Source: HGM04593 sp045631205 (GTDB lineage: Bacteria; Bacteroidota; Bacteroidia; Bacteroidales; Bacteroidaceae). Taken from it: a DNA stretch of 64,000 bases. Numbering within the stretch: the first letter of the stretch is position 1; the number at the start of each line of letters is the position of its first letter. Location: positions 1 through 64,000 of the forward strand of contig JAZQUI010000016.1 of NCBI GenBank assembly GCA_045631205.1, read 5' to 3'. A program made the position numbers and the translations under genes. Below the pieces are notes generated by a model. The model did not search any database, had not been told where the DNA came from, and saw only the letters and a list, made by a program, of their open reading frames with translations. Positions 1 to 8,381 of this stretch are shown piece by piece.

Positions 1-654
1 GGTTATTCTCTCATTGAAAATATATCTTTGACGTTCTTTGTCGCGCAAAGAACCAAACGCCCGGCACGCGAGTAAAATCAGTCGCTCGGTTCTTTGTTCA
101 CGTCGCAGAAAGGCGAACCCTCAGTCGAACCTCCCTTGCCATGTTTATCTTTCTCACATTTGCAGGGTGCTGCGGGACTTCCTCAGTTAGTTGCCTTGCG
201 GCACCTAACTCGCGGGCAAACATTCCTCGCACTCTCTCCTGCAAATGCTCGGATAAACACTGTGATTGCTTTTGCGAAGTTGCTCACGCTCGTTGCAATT
301 GAAAATAAATTTTCATTCACTCGCTTACTCGCAACATTTTAACGGTGCCGGTTTCTTTTTAGAATTACCATTGCAGGAGATAATCGTCGCCGAAAGCGAA
401 AATAACTATTAAGCGAGAGTAAGAAGGCAAATTTATTTTCAATTGCAACGAGCGTGAGTTATTTCGTTATACAAAGGGCTGCGTAAGGGAGCACAACTTA
501 TTAAAGAAGCAATTTGTCCACACTAAATTTCTACTGAACCTCTATTGTGTTGTTACCTTGTGCTTTTGGCCGGGGTGGTTTTTTGGTGCAAGGTGTTGCT
601 TGCTGTGTTTTGCTTTGTTGTTACTCTTTGAATGGTAGGTGGTACAACGCGAAA
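1..654. other. Non-coding region at window start
   Basis: I find no convincing gene here. An 82-codon open frame (94-342, plus) has low-complexity composition and no recognisable domain. The stretch is rich in short inverted repeats: GTTCTTTG at 33-40 pairs with CAAAGAAC at 46-53, the TTCTTTG word recurs at 90-96, and a 30-bp exact inverted repeat lies at 283-312 and 429-458. The look is that of decayed intergenic repeat DNA. It may continue a feature outside the window. Confidence 0.6.
283..458. repeat. 30-bp exact inverted repeat with 116-bp spacer
   Basis: Bases 283-312 (beginning CTCACGCTCGTTGC) and 429-458 (ending GCAACGAGCGTGAG) are exact reverse complements over 30 bp. The spacer has no gene. 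The homology stops at both ends of the exact arms, although CTCGCTTACTC at 319-329 resembles the complement of the sequence around 411-423. A mobile-element end, a structured RNA, or inverted copies of a dispersed repeat are all possible, and none can be chosen from one locus. Confidence 0.7.
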
Positions 655-678
655 AGGCTGGATTTTAAAATCCAGCCT
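655..678 (-). terminator. Probable rho-independent terminator of rpsT
   Basis: A perfect 24-bp palindrome (AGGCTGGATTTT at 655-666 and its complement at 667-678) begins 28 bp past the rpsT stop on the minus strand and is followed there by a short T-run (TTTT). Confidence 0.75.
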
Positions 679-705
679 CTCGTAGGTAAATATATGTTCT
701 AAATA

Positions 706-960
706 TTAGGCTAACTTAGCGATTTTAGCGCAAAGACCTGATTTGAGGTTTGCAGCCTTGTTCTTGTGGATGAGACCACGTTTAGCCATTCTGTCAAGCA
801 TTTTCTGAACTTCGGGGAATTTTGCCAAAGCTTCATTTTTGTCGGTGATTGCGCGAAGGTCGCGAACTGCCGAACGCATATTTTTACCGAAATAACGGTT
901 CTGAAGATTTCTCTTCTCTGTTTGTCTGATTCTTTTAAGTGATGATTTGTGATTTGCCAT
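706..960 (-). CDS. rpsT: 30S ribosomal protein S20
   Basis: Small-subunit ribosomal protein S20, which binds 16S rRNA early in 30S assembly. The 84-residue length is normal for the family. It shows the family's N terminus MANHKSSLKRIRQ, very rich in Lys and Arg, and the conserved C-terminal block GLIHKNKAANLKS. The gene lies 29 bp downstream of a tRNA-Glu on the same strand and is probably co-transcribed with it from the strong promoter at 1122-1152. A palindromic terminator follows the stop. Confidence 0.97.
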   Translation of the reverse strand: MANHKSSLKRIRQTEKRNLQNRYFGKNMRSAVRDLRAITDKNEALAKFPEVQKMLDRMAKRGLIHKNKAANLKSGLCAKIAKLA

Positions 961-989
961 CTCTTTATATAGTTTTTAGTTTTTATTCG

Positions 990-1061
990 TAGCCCATAGG
1001 GGAATCGAACCCCTCTTTCAAGAATGAAAATCTTGCGTCCTAGCCGATAGACGAATGGGCC
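990..1061 (-). tRNA. tRNA-Glu (anticodon TTC)
   Basis: Read on the minus strand, the sequence folds as a cloverleaf. The acceptor arm is GGCCCAT with ATGGGCT (a G-U pair at the end), the anticodon stem CAAGA/TCTTG carries the loop TTTTCAT, which gives anticodon TTC, and the T arm contains GGTTCGATTCC. The discriminator base is A and no CCA is encoded. It precedes rpsT, an arrangement with recO on the other side that I associate with Bacteroidales genomes. Confidence 0.95.
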
Positions 1062-1121
1062 TTGGTTCTTTTTGTGCTCTTTTGGAGCGACGCAAACATC
1101 GTTAGATGCTTAAAGCGACTG

Positions 1122-1152
1122 CAAAGGTAAAACCTTTTTTTGAAACTGCAAA
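1122..1152 (-). promoter_or_regulatory. Bacteroides-type promoter of tRNA-Glu/rpsT
   Basis: On the minus strand TTTG (1152-1149) is separated by exactly 19 nt from TACCTTTG (1129-1122). This is a full match to the Bacteroidota sigma factor consensus TTTG-N19-21-TAnnTTTG. The tRNA begins about 60 nt further on. Confidence 0.85.
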
Positions 1153-1198
1153 GATTTTGACAAATTTTTTACTATTTTTGTGTTGTAATATCGCTAAA

Positions 1199-1927
1199 AT
1201 GGTTGAAAAATATACAGGAATAGTGCTTCGCACCTTCAAATATAACGATTCTTTGATGGTTGCCGACCTTTTTACCTTGCAACAAGGGCGCAAATCTTTT
1301 CTTTTGCCCGTGACGCATAGTAAGAAGGCACGTGTGCGTAATGTACTCTTTCAGCCATTGTCGATGGTGGTGTTTACAGCATCGGGCAAGTCGTCAAAAT
1401 CTTTGGCCCGTATATCGGAAGCTCAACCATACCAATTATATGCATCTATTCCCTGCGATGTTGTCAAATCCAGCATTGCGCTTTATCTTGCCGAAGCATT
1501 GACCTATGCTTTGCGTGAGAATGGTGAGGATGAGTCTATATTTCTCTTTCTCGACCGCGCGCTCACCTGGTTCGATGCTGCCGAGGAGGGTTATGCCGAC
1601 TTTCATTTGGTTTTTCTTTCGCAGTTGTTGCATTTCCTTGGAATTTTTCCCAACATCGAGAATCTTGCGCAAAACTCCTACTTCGACCTTCAAGCAGGTT
1701 GTCTGGTTCGCGAGCATCCACTTCATCCGCATTTTCTCTTGCCCGCCGATGCGGCGCGCTTTGTAACGCTTTTGCGTGCCGATTTCCAGTCGGTACGTTC
1801 TATGGCATTAAACAGAGAACAGCGAGGGGCTTATCTCGCTGTTCTCGAAGAGTATTATCGTCTGCATGTTCCCGATTTTCCCCGTTTGCGTTCGAGCGAG
1901 GTGTTGCGGGAAATCTTTGCCGGTTAG
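1199..1927 (+). CDS. recO: DNA repair protein RecO
   Basis: RecO, the recombination mediator that with RecR loads RecA on SSB-coated DNA in gap repair. I chose the ATG at 1199 (MVEKYTGIVLRTFKYNDSL), which gives 242 residues and the canonical RecO N-terminal OB-fold start; the reading frame stays open upstream to 1106, but those codons are unlike the family. A TATTTTTG motif (1173-1180) fits a -7 element. The C-terminal domain is helical, and the Cys-rich zinc site of some RecO proteins is not evident, with only one Cys near its expected place (LQAGCLVREH). Its stop codon interlocks with that of the convergent yqeY-like gene. Confidence 0.93.
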   Translation: MVEKYTGIVLRTFKYNDSLMVADLFTLQQGRKSFLLPVTHSKKARVRNVLFQPLSMVVFTASGKSSKSLARISEAQPYQLYASIPCDVVKSSIALYLAEALTYALRENGEDESIFLFLDRALTWFDAAEEGYADFHLVFLSQLLHFLGIFPNIENLAQNSYFDLQAGCLVREHPLHPHFLLPADAARFVTLLRADFQSVRSMALNREQRGAYLAVLEEYYRLHVPDFPRLRSSEVLREIFAG

Positions 1928-2373
1928 GCAAGTAACTGTTTTACTATTGCCGAAATTACTTTACCATCGGCTTTGCCTGCAAGTTGTTTTGTGGCAACGC
2001 CCATAACTTTTCCCATATCCTGTGGCTTGTTGGCACCAACCTGTGCTATAATCTCTTTAAGTACGGCTGTAATCTCCTCCTCGCTCATCTGTTTGGGAAG
2101 GTATTTTTCCATCACTGCCACTTGTGCAAGTTCTTCGGCAGCAAGGTCACCACGGTTCTGGCTCTGGAAGAGTTCGGCCGATTCTTTACCTTGTTTCACA
2201 AGTTTCTGAATGATTCTTATAGCTGTTTCGTCGCTCACAGTGTCGCCAGCGCCGGGTGCGGTTTTTGCTTCAAGAAGCACTTTCTTTATGTTTCTCAATG
2301 TATCGAGGGCTACTTTGTCTTTTGCTTTCATAGCCTCCTTGATGTCGTTGCTTATAATGTCGTAAAGTTCCAT
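1924..2373 (-). CDS. GatB/YqeY domain protein
   Basis: A 149-residue protein made wholly of the YqeY domain, the helical tRNA-binding module also found at the C terminus of GatB and in some tRNA synthetases. It shows family features: an N-terminal helix with DIKEAMKAKDK, then LRNIKKVLLEAK, and a C-terminal half with MGKVMG. The free-standing YqeY role is not settled; a tRNA-linked function is inferred from the family. It is the last gene of the dcw operon, 11 bp after ftsZ, and overlaps the 3' end of recO by four bases. Confidence 0.9.
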   Translation of the reverse strand: MELYDIISNDIKEAMKAKDKVALDTLRNIKKVLLEAKTAPGAGDTVSDETAIRIIQKLVKQGKESAELFQSQNRGDLAAEELAQVAVMEKYLPKQMSEEEITAVLKEIIAQVGANKPQDMGKVMGVATKQLAGKADGKVISAIVKQLLA

Positions 2374-2384
2374 AATGAATATAT

Positions 2385-3719
2385 TTATTCTATTGTTTCT
2401 GTGGGTTCGTGCGTGTTGTCACATTCATTTCCGGCGAGAGTTGCGGGTGTTGTCTCCTCTTCTCTCTTTCTTGCCGCTGTTATCTTCTTTAACGCATCGA
2501 GTTCCTGAACGGTTCGTTTGTAGACGGGTGAGTTGTCGAGTGCCGATATAAGTTCATCGTTGCTCATATCCTCTTCCTCGAAGATGAAAATCTTGTACTC
2601 GTCCTTGTAGAATGTTTTTTCCATGTCGGAGAGTTTCTTCTCTTCGTCGTCTCTTTTTCTTCTTTCTTCTTGTGTTATTTTTTCCTCTTCAGCTTTCTGC
2701 GCCTCTATCAACGGCTCCATTCCGGGAATGTTCTTCATGCCGAATCCAGTGGCAAGTACGGTTACCTTCACCTCTCCCTCTTTAAGCTCGAGGTCTTGGC
2801 TCAATCCCCAAATTACCTCTATGTTCTCATCTTCGAACTGCTCCATAAAGTCGTTTACGGCATTTATCTCCTCAACAAGCATAGGCTCGTTGGGGTTGTA
2901 ATAGATGTTGAAAAGCAGTTTCTTCGATTTATAGATGTCGTTGTTGTTGAGCAGGGGTGAGTGCATCGCCTTTCTGAAAGCCTGGTCGAGGCGGTTCTCG
3001 CCACTCTCAATACCGTAGCTCATAATGGCTACACCTCCGTTTTTGAGCACCTTTTTAACATCGCGGAAGTCGAGGTTGATTTTTCCACGCGCAGTAATAA
3101 TCTCTGCGATACTCTTGGTGGCGGTGGTGAGCACCTCATCAACTTTGCGGAATCCCTCTTCAATATCGAGTTTGGGGTATATGTCGAGAAGGCGTTCGTT
3201 GTTTATCACAAGCAACGCATCTACATGTTGTGCAATCTCGGCAACGCCTCGCAAGGCCTGTTTAATCTTTTTACCCATCTCGAAACGGAAGGGTATAGTT
3301 ACGATACCAATGGTGAGGATATCCATGCTCTTGGCAATTCTTGCGACAACGGGAGCCGCACCGGTTCCAGTACCACCACCCATACCTGCGGTGATGAATG
3401 CCATTTTTGTACCATCGTTGAAGAGTTGCTCAATTTCATGGGTACTCTCTTCTGCAGCCATACGTGCCACCTTGGGGTCGTTACCGGCACCAAGTCCTTC
3501 GGTTGTGGTTTCCCCGAGCTGTACTTTTACAGGAATTCTTGAGTGGTAAAGTGCCTGACGGTCGGTGTTGCAGATGGCAAAAGAGACATTGTGTATGCCT
3601 TTTTCGTACATATTCTCAACAGCGTTGCTGCCTCCACCGCCCACACCAATAACTTTTATTATTCGTGGAGCATCTGTGGGTATGTTGAAGGGGAGTCCTT
3701 GTCTTGTATCTTCGTTCAT
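2385..3719 (-). CDS. ftsZ: Cell division GTPase FtsZ
   Basis: Tubulin-like GTPase that polymerises into the division ring. The nucleotide-binding start IKVIGVGGGGSN (residues 21-32), tubulin signature GGGTGTG (114-120) and T7 synergy loop NLDFRD (215-220) are intact. At 444 residues it is longer than the E. coli protein (383). After the folded core comes a charged Glu/Lys-rich linker (about 340-385). A PxYxR-like element, SPVYKR (397-402), resembles the short C-terminal peptide that binds FtsA in other FtsZ proteins, but here about 42 further residues follow it. The gene lies downstream of ftsA with a 26-bp gap. Confidence 0.97.
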   Translation of the reverse strand: MNEDTRQGLPFNIPTDAPRIIKVIGVGGGGSNAVENMYEKGIHNVSFAICNTDRQALYHSRIPVKVQLGETTTEGLGAGNDPKVARMAAEESTHEIEQLFNDGTKMAFITAGMGGGTGTGAAPVVARIAKSMDILTIGIVTIPFRFEMGKKIKQALRGVAEIAQHVDALLVINNERLLDIYPKLDIEEGFRKVDEVLTTATKSIAEIITARGKINLDFRDVKKVLKNGGVAIMSYGIESGENRLDQAFRKAMHSPLLNNNDIYKSKKLLFNIYYNPNEPMLVEEINAVNDFMEQFEDENIEVIWGLSQDLELKEGEVKVTVLATGFGMKNIPGMEPLIEAQKAEEEKITQEERRKRDDEEKKLSDMEKTFYKDEYKIFIFEEEDMSNDELISALDNSPVYKRTVQELDALKKITAARKREEETTPATLAGNECDNTHEPTETIE

Positions 3720-3745
3720 AGCTGTACTCTTTTCAATGTTTGTAA

Positions 3746-5110
3746 TTATTCTTCGTCATTGCCATCGGGTTCTGTTTCGGTCATATTGTTTTTCAACTCA
3801 TTTATGGCCTTTTTTCCTTTGTTCATCCAGTTATCCCATAGTCCGCCGAAGATATTGCTCTCTTTGGGTTTTGATTTCCCGGTTTTTTGTGTTGTCTTTG
3901 GTTTCTCCTCGGTTTCTACAACTTGAACCTCCTCTTGGGGTTCTTCTGCGGGGAATAGTTCGGTCTGTATAGGTTTAACAGGTTCTTTGGGCATAATCTC
4001 TCTGCAACAGTTCTCTTTGCCTGTACTCAAAAGCCCGAAGAGGGTGGGGGTTATGGCACCTTCGGCAAGGTAGAGGCTGCTGTCGCTGAAACTATTTAGC
4101 GAGGGCTCTATAATTATGCGTGTAGTGTATGTGGGGAGGTGTTCCTTGATGAGCTGCGAAAGGTTTTTGAGTCGTGCAGCACCACCGGTGAAGAGTATGT
4201 GTGTCACCTTTTCTCCCGATGTTGTTATCTGGTGTTTTATATTCTGCAAAATCTCCTCCACGCGAGCCGAAATAATCTTGTTCAGTACTTCGTTGGGTAT
4301 TGAAGAGTCGTCGGTAACGGTTGAGTTATACCCTTTGAATATTTTAATTTGCTCGGCCTCCTCGCGCGATACATGCTCGGCACATATATCTCTTGTGATG
4401 TTTTCACCACCAAGAGGTATTACGGCAAGCTTGCGAAGCAGTTCGTCGCGGTATATCGAAATCGTTGTTGTGCCGGCACCCATATTTACGAGCGCGCAAT
4501 TTTTCTTGTCGTCCTTGTTGAGGAGTGTATCAGCTTCAATCTTTGCGGCGCAAAAACTATCGACAATCTCTATTTTTGCCATATCGAAGCTCTCACACAA
4601 CTGTTTCATAAACTGATCCTTGATTATAATGTTCAAGTAGTTGCACTCAATGCAGCGTGTATGGAAACCTATTGGCGCTGTGTTTATTGTTCCGTCGAGT
4701 TTGTATTCCTGTACGATAACCTGTACCTTCTGGTATCCCTCGGGAACAATGAACTGGCAATCGTTGTCGAGTGCCATTCCATCGATAATATCGGTTGTTA
4801 TCTTCTTGTATTCGTCAAACTCTTTTCTGATGGTCGATTTTATTGAACGCACCGACAAGCCTGCGATGTTTATATACACCTTCTCAATGCTTATTTTATT
4901 GTCGAGCTGTGTCTCCAATCGGTTAATGATGTTTGTGAGGCACGCGCTTGTGGCATCTACATTGCGCACAACACCTTTTGAAACAAAACCTTCTACCGGC
5001 TCGCAGGCATAGGCTATTATCTTAATACCTTCATAAGTCTCGATACCGATTACTCCCGAAATCTTTGACGAGCCTATCTCTATTGCTGTTATATAATTCT
5101 TTGTTCCCAT
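3746..5110 (-). CDS. ftsA: Cell division protein FtsA
   Basis: Actin-like ATPase that tethers FtsZ filaments to the inner membrane and recruits later division proteins. Actin-fold motifs are visible: EIGSSKISGVIG near the N terminus, VNMGAGTTTISIY for the second phosphate loop, and LFTGGAARL for the adenosine site. The C-terminal ~90 residues are a Pro/Glu/Lys-rich linker followed by an amphipathic segment (GGLWDNWMNKGKKAINELK), which fits a membrane-targeting helix. That helix is not at the extreme end: about 13 acidic residues follow. It lies between ftsQ (6 bp) and ftsZ (26 bp). Confidence 0.95.
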   Translation of the reverse strand: MGTKNYITAIEIGSSKISGVIGIETYEGIKIIAYACEPVEGFVSKGVVRNVDATSACLTNIINRLETQLDNKISIEKVYINIAGLSVRSIKSTIRKEFDEYKKITTDIIDGMALDNDCQFIVPEGYQKVQVIVQEYKLDGTINTAPIGFHTRCIECNYLNIIIKDQFMKQLCESFDMAKIEIVDSFCAAKIEADTLLNKDDKKNCALVNMGAGTTTISIYRDELLRKLAVIPLGGENITRDICAEHVSREEAEQIKIFKGYNSTVTDDSSIPNEVLNKIISARVEEILQNIKHQITTSGEKVTHILFTGGAARLKNLSQLIKEHLPTYTTRIIIEPSLNSFSDSSLYLAEGAITPTLFGLLSTGKENCCREIMPKEPVKPIQTELFPAEEPQEEVQVVETEEKPKTTQKTGKSKPKESNIFGGLWDNWMNKGKKAINELKNNMTETEPDGNDEE

Positions 5111-5116
5111 AAATCA

Positions 5117-5845
5117 CTATTTTTTGGTACAAATAACCTGTTTTTCAAATTCTATGTTAATCTTCTTATATTTGTTCCACCCGACAGTGCCAAGTCCTTT
5201 TTCGTAGAACTTTTTCAGCTTATCGAGTTTCTCTTCAAGTTTATCCACTTTGCCAAGTTCTATCGTGTGGTTGCCTATGCGCGGAATAAGTATTACATTG
5301 CCTTTGGCATTGAAGAATATCTGCTCCACCTGCTCATTCCAGAAACGGTTCTCCTGCATAAATTCGGCAAATATGAGCAACTCTTTCTTTGCCATGTCGC
5401 GGGTTATGAAACCACTTGCCACCGGCAGATATACAGCGTTGTTTATTCCCTCAATTATATTGCCTTTTTTGTCGATATAAAACTCTCTGCCGCTGATATC
5501 ATAGGCACGCAGTACCGGTATTTTTCCCGTAATTCTTATACCAATGTGCCCCTTGTGGGTCTTGAAACTTTGGCACTCCTCCACAGCCGACAAGGCATTT
5601 ATGTATTGCTCTATTCTGTTGCAATCGATATCGTCGAGTCTGTTGCCTTTGAGTTTCTCCCCGTTTTTTGTCAGGAGTTCTTCAATATCTTCGGCCGATA
5701 TTACACCATAGCCATCGTCGTCAATGCTAATATCTACTCCCTGGCACACCTCCCCCTCTTCTTTTTTTGTGAGAAAGAGCAGTGCGAACAGCAGATAGCC
5801 AAACGCAATTACCGCCACAGTGTATGTGAGTATTTTCTTGAGCAT
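5117..5845 (-). CDS. ftsQ: Cell division protein FtsQ
   Basis: Bitopic inner-membrane division protein that links cytoplasmic and periplasmic parts of the divisome. A short cytoplasmic N terminus is followed by one membrane helix (about residues 8-26, VAVIAFGYLLFALLFL) and a periplasmic POTRA-like domain starting near VDISIDDDGYGVISAEDIEELL. The 242 residues fit the family, whose sequence is poorly conserved, so position between murC and ftsA strengthens the call. Its first base is the last base of murC, implying translational coupling. Confidence 0.9.
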   Translation of the reverse strand: MLKKILTYTVAVIAFGYLLFALLFLTKKEEGEVCQGVDISIDDDGYGVISAEDIEELLTKNGEKLKGNRLDDIDCNRIEQYINALSAVEECQSFKTHKGHIGIRITGKIPVLRAYDISGREFYIDKKGNIIEGINNAVYLPVASGFITRDMAKKELLIFAEFMQENRFWNEQVEQIFFNAKGNVILIPRIGNHTIELGKVDKLEEKLDKLKKFYEKGLGTVGWNKYKKINIEFEKQVICTKK

Positions 5846-7227
5846 TATCTTTCGGTCAATATTCTTTTCATACTCGGAATCTCATTCTCAATATCGCCAG
5901 CTCCAAGGGATACGAGCACCTCTATCTCTTGCTTTCTCTCTTCAACGGCTTTGAGCACATCGGCACGGCTGCACATACTCTTTTTTGTGTTTTCTCCAAT
6001 GTGGTCGAAGATGAGTTTGCTTGTTACGCCCTCGATGGGTAATTCTCTCGCGGGGTATATATCTACGAGTATAACTTCGTCGAAGAGTGAGAGGCTCTCG
6101 GCAAACTCCTTGTAGAAGTCTTTTGTGCGGCTGAAGAGGTGGGGCTGAAAGAGTGCTGTCACCTTTTTGTCGGCATAAAGTTCCTTTATCGATTTTGCAC
6201 AAGCCTTTACCTCGTCGGGGTGGTGGGCATAGTCGCTCAGCAGTACGAGGTTCTCTTCCTTAATGTGAAAGTCGAAACGGCGGTCGGCACCGGCGAAACT
6301 CTTCATTCCGTTTTTCAGCTCCTCGGCTGTGGCACCGCATATTTCGGCCATAGCCATTGCGGCAATACCGTTCTCTATATTTATGCTCACGGGTACTCCA
6401 AGTTCAACATCGTTTATTCTTTGCCACGGCGATACATAGTCTATTGTTATTGTACCACCACCGATGCGTATATTCTCGGCGTGGAAGTCGCCCTTCTCTC
6501 TGCCGTAGATATATGTTTTTACACCCTCTTTTGTGCGGGGTTTAACTTCAAGTCCTTCGTGTATTATAAGGTAACCATCCTCTCTTATTCTCTCGGTGAA
6601 TTGCGCGAAAGCTTCGAGGTAGTTTTCTTTGTTGCCATAGATATCGAGGTGGTCGGGGTCGGCCGATGTTATTGTGGCAATGTATGGTTTGAGGTGCAGG
6701 AACGAACGGTCGTATTCGTCGGCTTCTATCACCACAAAGTCGCTCTTGTCGGTGAGCACAAGGTTGCTTTTGTAGTTCTTTGATATACCGCCGAGGAAAG
6801 CTGCGCAGTCGACATTTGACTGGTGCAACAGGTGTGCTGTCATTGTTGAGGTGGTTGTCTTGCCGTGTGTTCCGGCGGCGCACACGCCACGCTTGTCACC
6901 TGTGATGATGCCGAGCACTTCGGCACGTTTCTTCACAGTGAAGCGGCCATCGCCAAAAAGTGCCCACTCCTTGTGGTCGGCGGGTATGGCGGGGGTATAT
7001 ACAACAAGTGTTCCTTCGGGGTTTTTGCAACGCTGTGGTACGAGGTCGATATTCTCTTCAAAATGCAGTTCGGCTCCCTCCTCAATAAGTTTTTCGGTGA
7101 GGGGGCTGGGGGTGCGGTCATATCCGGCGACAAACTTTCCTTCGCTCAGGAAGTAACGAACGAGTGCGCTCATTCCAATACCTCCAGCTCCAAGGAAATA
7201 AACCTGTTTGATATCTTTAAATTCCAT
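5845..7227 (-). CDS. murC: UDP-N-acetylmuramate--L-alanine ligase
   Basis: Cytoplasmic ATP-dependent ligase adding L-Ala to UDP-MurNAc, the first step of stem-peptide assembly. The N-terminal Rossmann-like domain has FLGAGGIGMS (11-20). The ATP loop is GTHGKTTTS (119-127), and further Mur ligase motifs include EADEYDRSF and YAHHPDEV. The 460 residues are typical. It overlaps both ftsQ and murG by one base, so the three are probably translated in coupled fashion. Confidence 0.96.
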   Translation of the reverse strand: MEFKDIKQVYFLGAGGIGMSALVRYFLSEGKFVAGYDRTPSPLTEKLIEEGAELHFEENIDLVPQRCKNPEGTLVVYTPAIPADHKEWALFGDGRFTVKKRAEVLGIITGDKRGVCAAGTHGKTTTSTMTAHLLHQSNVDCAAFLGGISKNYKSNLVLTDKSDFVVIEADEYDRSFLHLKPYIATITSADPDHLDIYGNKENYLEAFAQFTERIREDGYLIIHEGLEVKPRTKEGVKTYIYGREKGDFHAENIRIGGGTITIDYVSPWQRINDVELGVPVSINIENGIAAMAMAEICGATAEELKNGMKSFAGADRRFDFHIKEENLVLLSDYAHHPDEVKACAKSIKELYADKKVTALFQPHLFSRTKDFYKEFAESLSLFDEVILVDIYPARELPIEGVTSKLIFDHIGENTKKSMCSRADVLKAVEERKQEIEVLVSLGAGDIENEIPSMKRILTER

Positions 7228-8381
7228 TATCTTAAATTCTCTTTTATGCGTCGTGTCTCTTTTTCAAGGTATGCATCGGCAAGTATAAGTACCTCTTCGG
7301 CTATCTCTTGCGCAGCATTGGGTTTTGCCATAGTTACAATGTTTTCTTCGAGTCTGGCAAGTTTTTCATCATCTTTCACGGTAGCCACGGCTGTGGGCAA
7401 TAACTCTTCGTCGGCTTTTGCATCGGCAACATATATTGCTGCCTCCTTGTTCACAAGTGCCATAGCGTTCTTTGTCTGGTGGTCCTCGGAAACATTGGGC
7501 GAGGGTACCAGTATAACAGCTTTGCCAAGCAAGGCAAATTCAGATATGGAGCCTGCTCCTGCGCGTGAAACAACCAGATTGGCTGCGCTCAGAGCATTTG
7601 CCATATTGCTCACAAAGTCGGTGATGATGAGGTTGCCGGGCTTGCCTGATTTTTCGGTACGGGTAATCATCTCCTCAAAGTAGAGCTTTCCTGTTTGCCA
7701 TATAAATTGTATGTCGGGGTTTGCTTTTATTATTTCAAGGTTCTTTATTATACTCTCGTTTATGCTGCGTGCACCCAAACTTCCACCCACAATGAGCACG
7801 CAACGCTTTTCGGGGTCGAGTCCCATCTCCTGCATTGCGGCAAGGCGGTTTGTGCGCATATCGAGCAGGTTTTTGCGTACAGGGTTTCCTGTGAGTTTGA
7901 GTTTCTCGTGTGGAAAGAAACGCTCCATACCCTCGTAAGCCACACATATCATTTTTGCCTTCTTTGCAAGAATCTTGTTTGTGACGCCTGCGTATGAGTT
8001 CTGTTCCTGTATAAGTGTGGGTATATTCATGCTTGCTGCCATTTTGAGTGTGGGGCCGCTGGCATATCCTCCCACTCCCACTGCAACCTGCGGAGCAAAC
8101 TTCTTTATAACCTTTTTAGCCATCCATTGGCTTTTGAGTATGAGCCACAGCACCTTTATGTTTTTCCACAAATGTTTGCGGTCGAAACCAGCGATGGGCA
8201 GTCCCACTATATCATATCCGGCGTCGGGCACGCGTTGCATCTCCATACGGTTGTTCGCTCCCACAAAAAGGATTTTTGCATTAGGGTGCTTGCTGCGTAT
8301 GGCATCGGCTATTGAAAGTGCGGGAAATATGTGCCCACCGGTGCCTCCACCGCTTATTATTATTCTATACTCCTTCTTCAT
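7227..8381 (-). CDS. murG: Lipid II synthase MurG (GlcNAc transferase)
   Basis: Membrane-associated GT28 glycosyltransferase that moves GlcNAc from UDP-GlcNAc to lipid I, giving lipid II. The N-terminal glycine loop ISGGGTGGHIFPALSIA and the second loop GVGGYASGP are present. The C-terminal UDP-GlcNAc site is represented by GGSLGARSIN and the segment SRAGAGSISEFALLGKAVILVPSP. Length (384) is slightly above that of E. coli. It overlaps the end of ftsW by 17 bp and murC by 1 bp. Confidence 0.96.
   Translation of the reverse strand: MKKEYRIIISGGGTGGHIFPALSIADAIRSKHPNAKILFVGANNRMEMQRVPDAGYDIVGLPIAGFDRKHLWKNIKVLWLILKSQWMAKKVIKKFAPQVAVGVGGYASGPTLKMAASMNIPTLIQEQNSYAGVTNKILAKKAKMICVAYEGMERFFPHEKLKLTGNPVRKNLLDMRTNRLAAMQEMGLDPEKRCVLIVGGSLGARSINESIIKNLEIIKANPDIQFIWQTGKLYFEEMITRTEKSGKPGNLIITDFVSNMANALSAANLVVSRAGAGSISEFALLGKAVILVPSPNVSEDHQTKNAMALVNKEAAIYVADAKADEELLPTAVATVKDDEKLARLEENIVTMAKPNAAQEIAEEVLILADAYLEKETRRIKENLR

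Noticed and set aside
94..342. 82-codon open frame near the window start
   Set aside because: No domain, biased composition, and part of a repeat-rich non-coding stretch that carries half of an inverted repeat.
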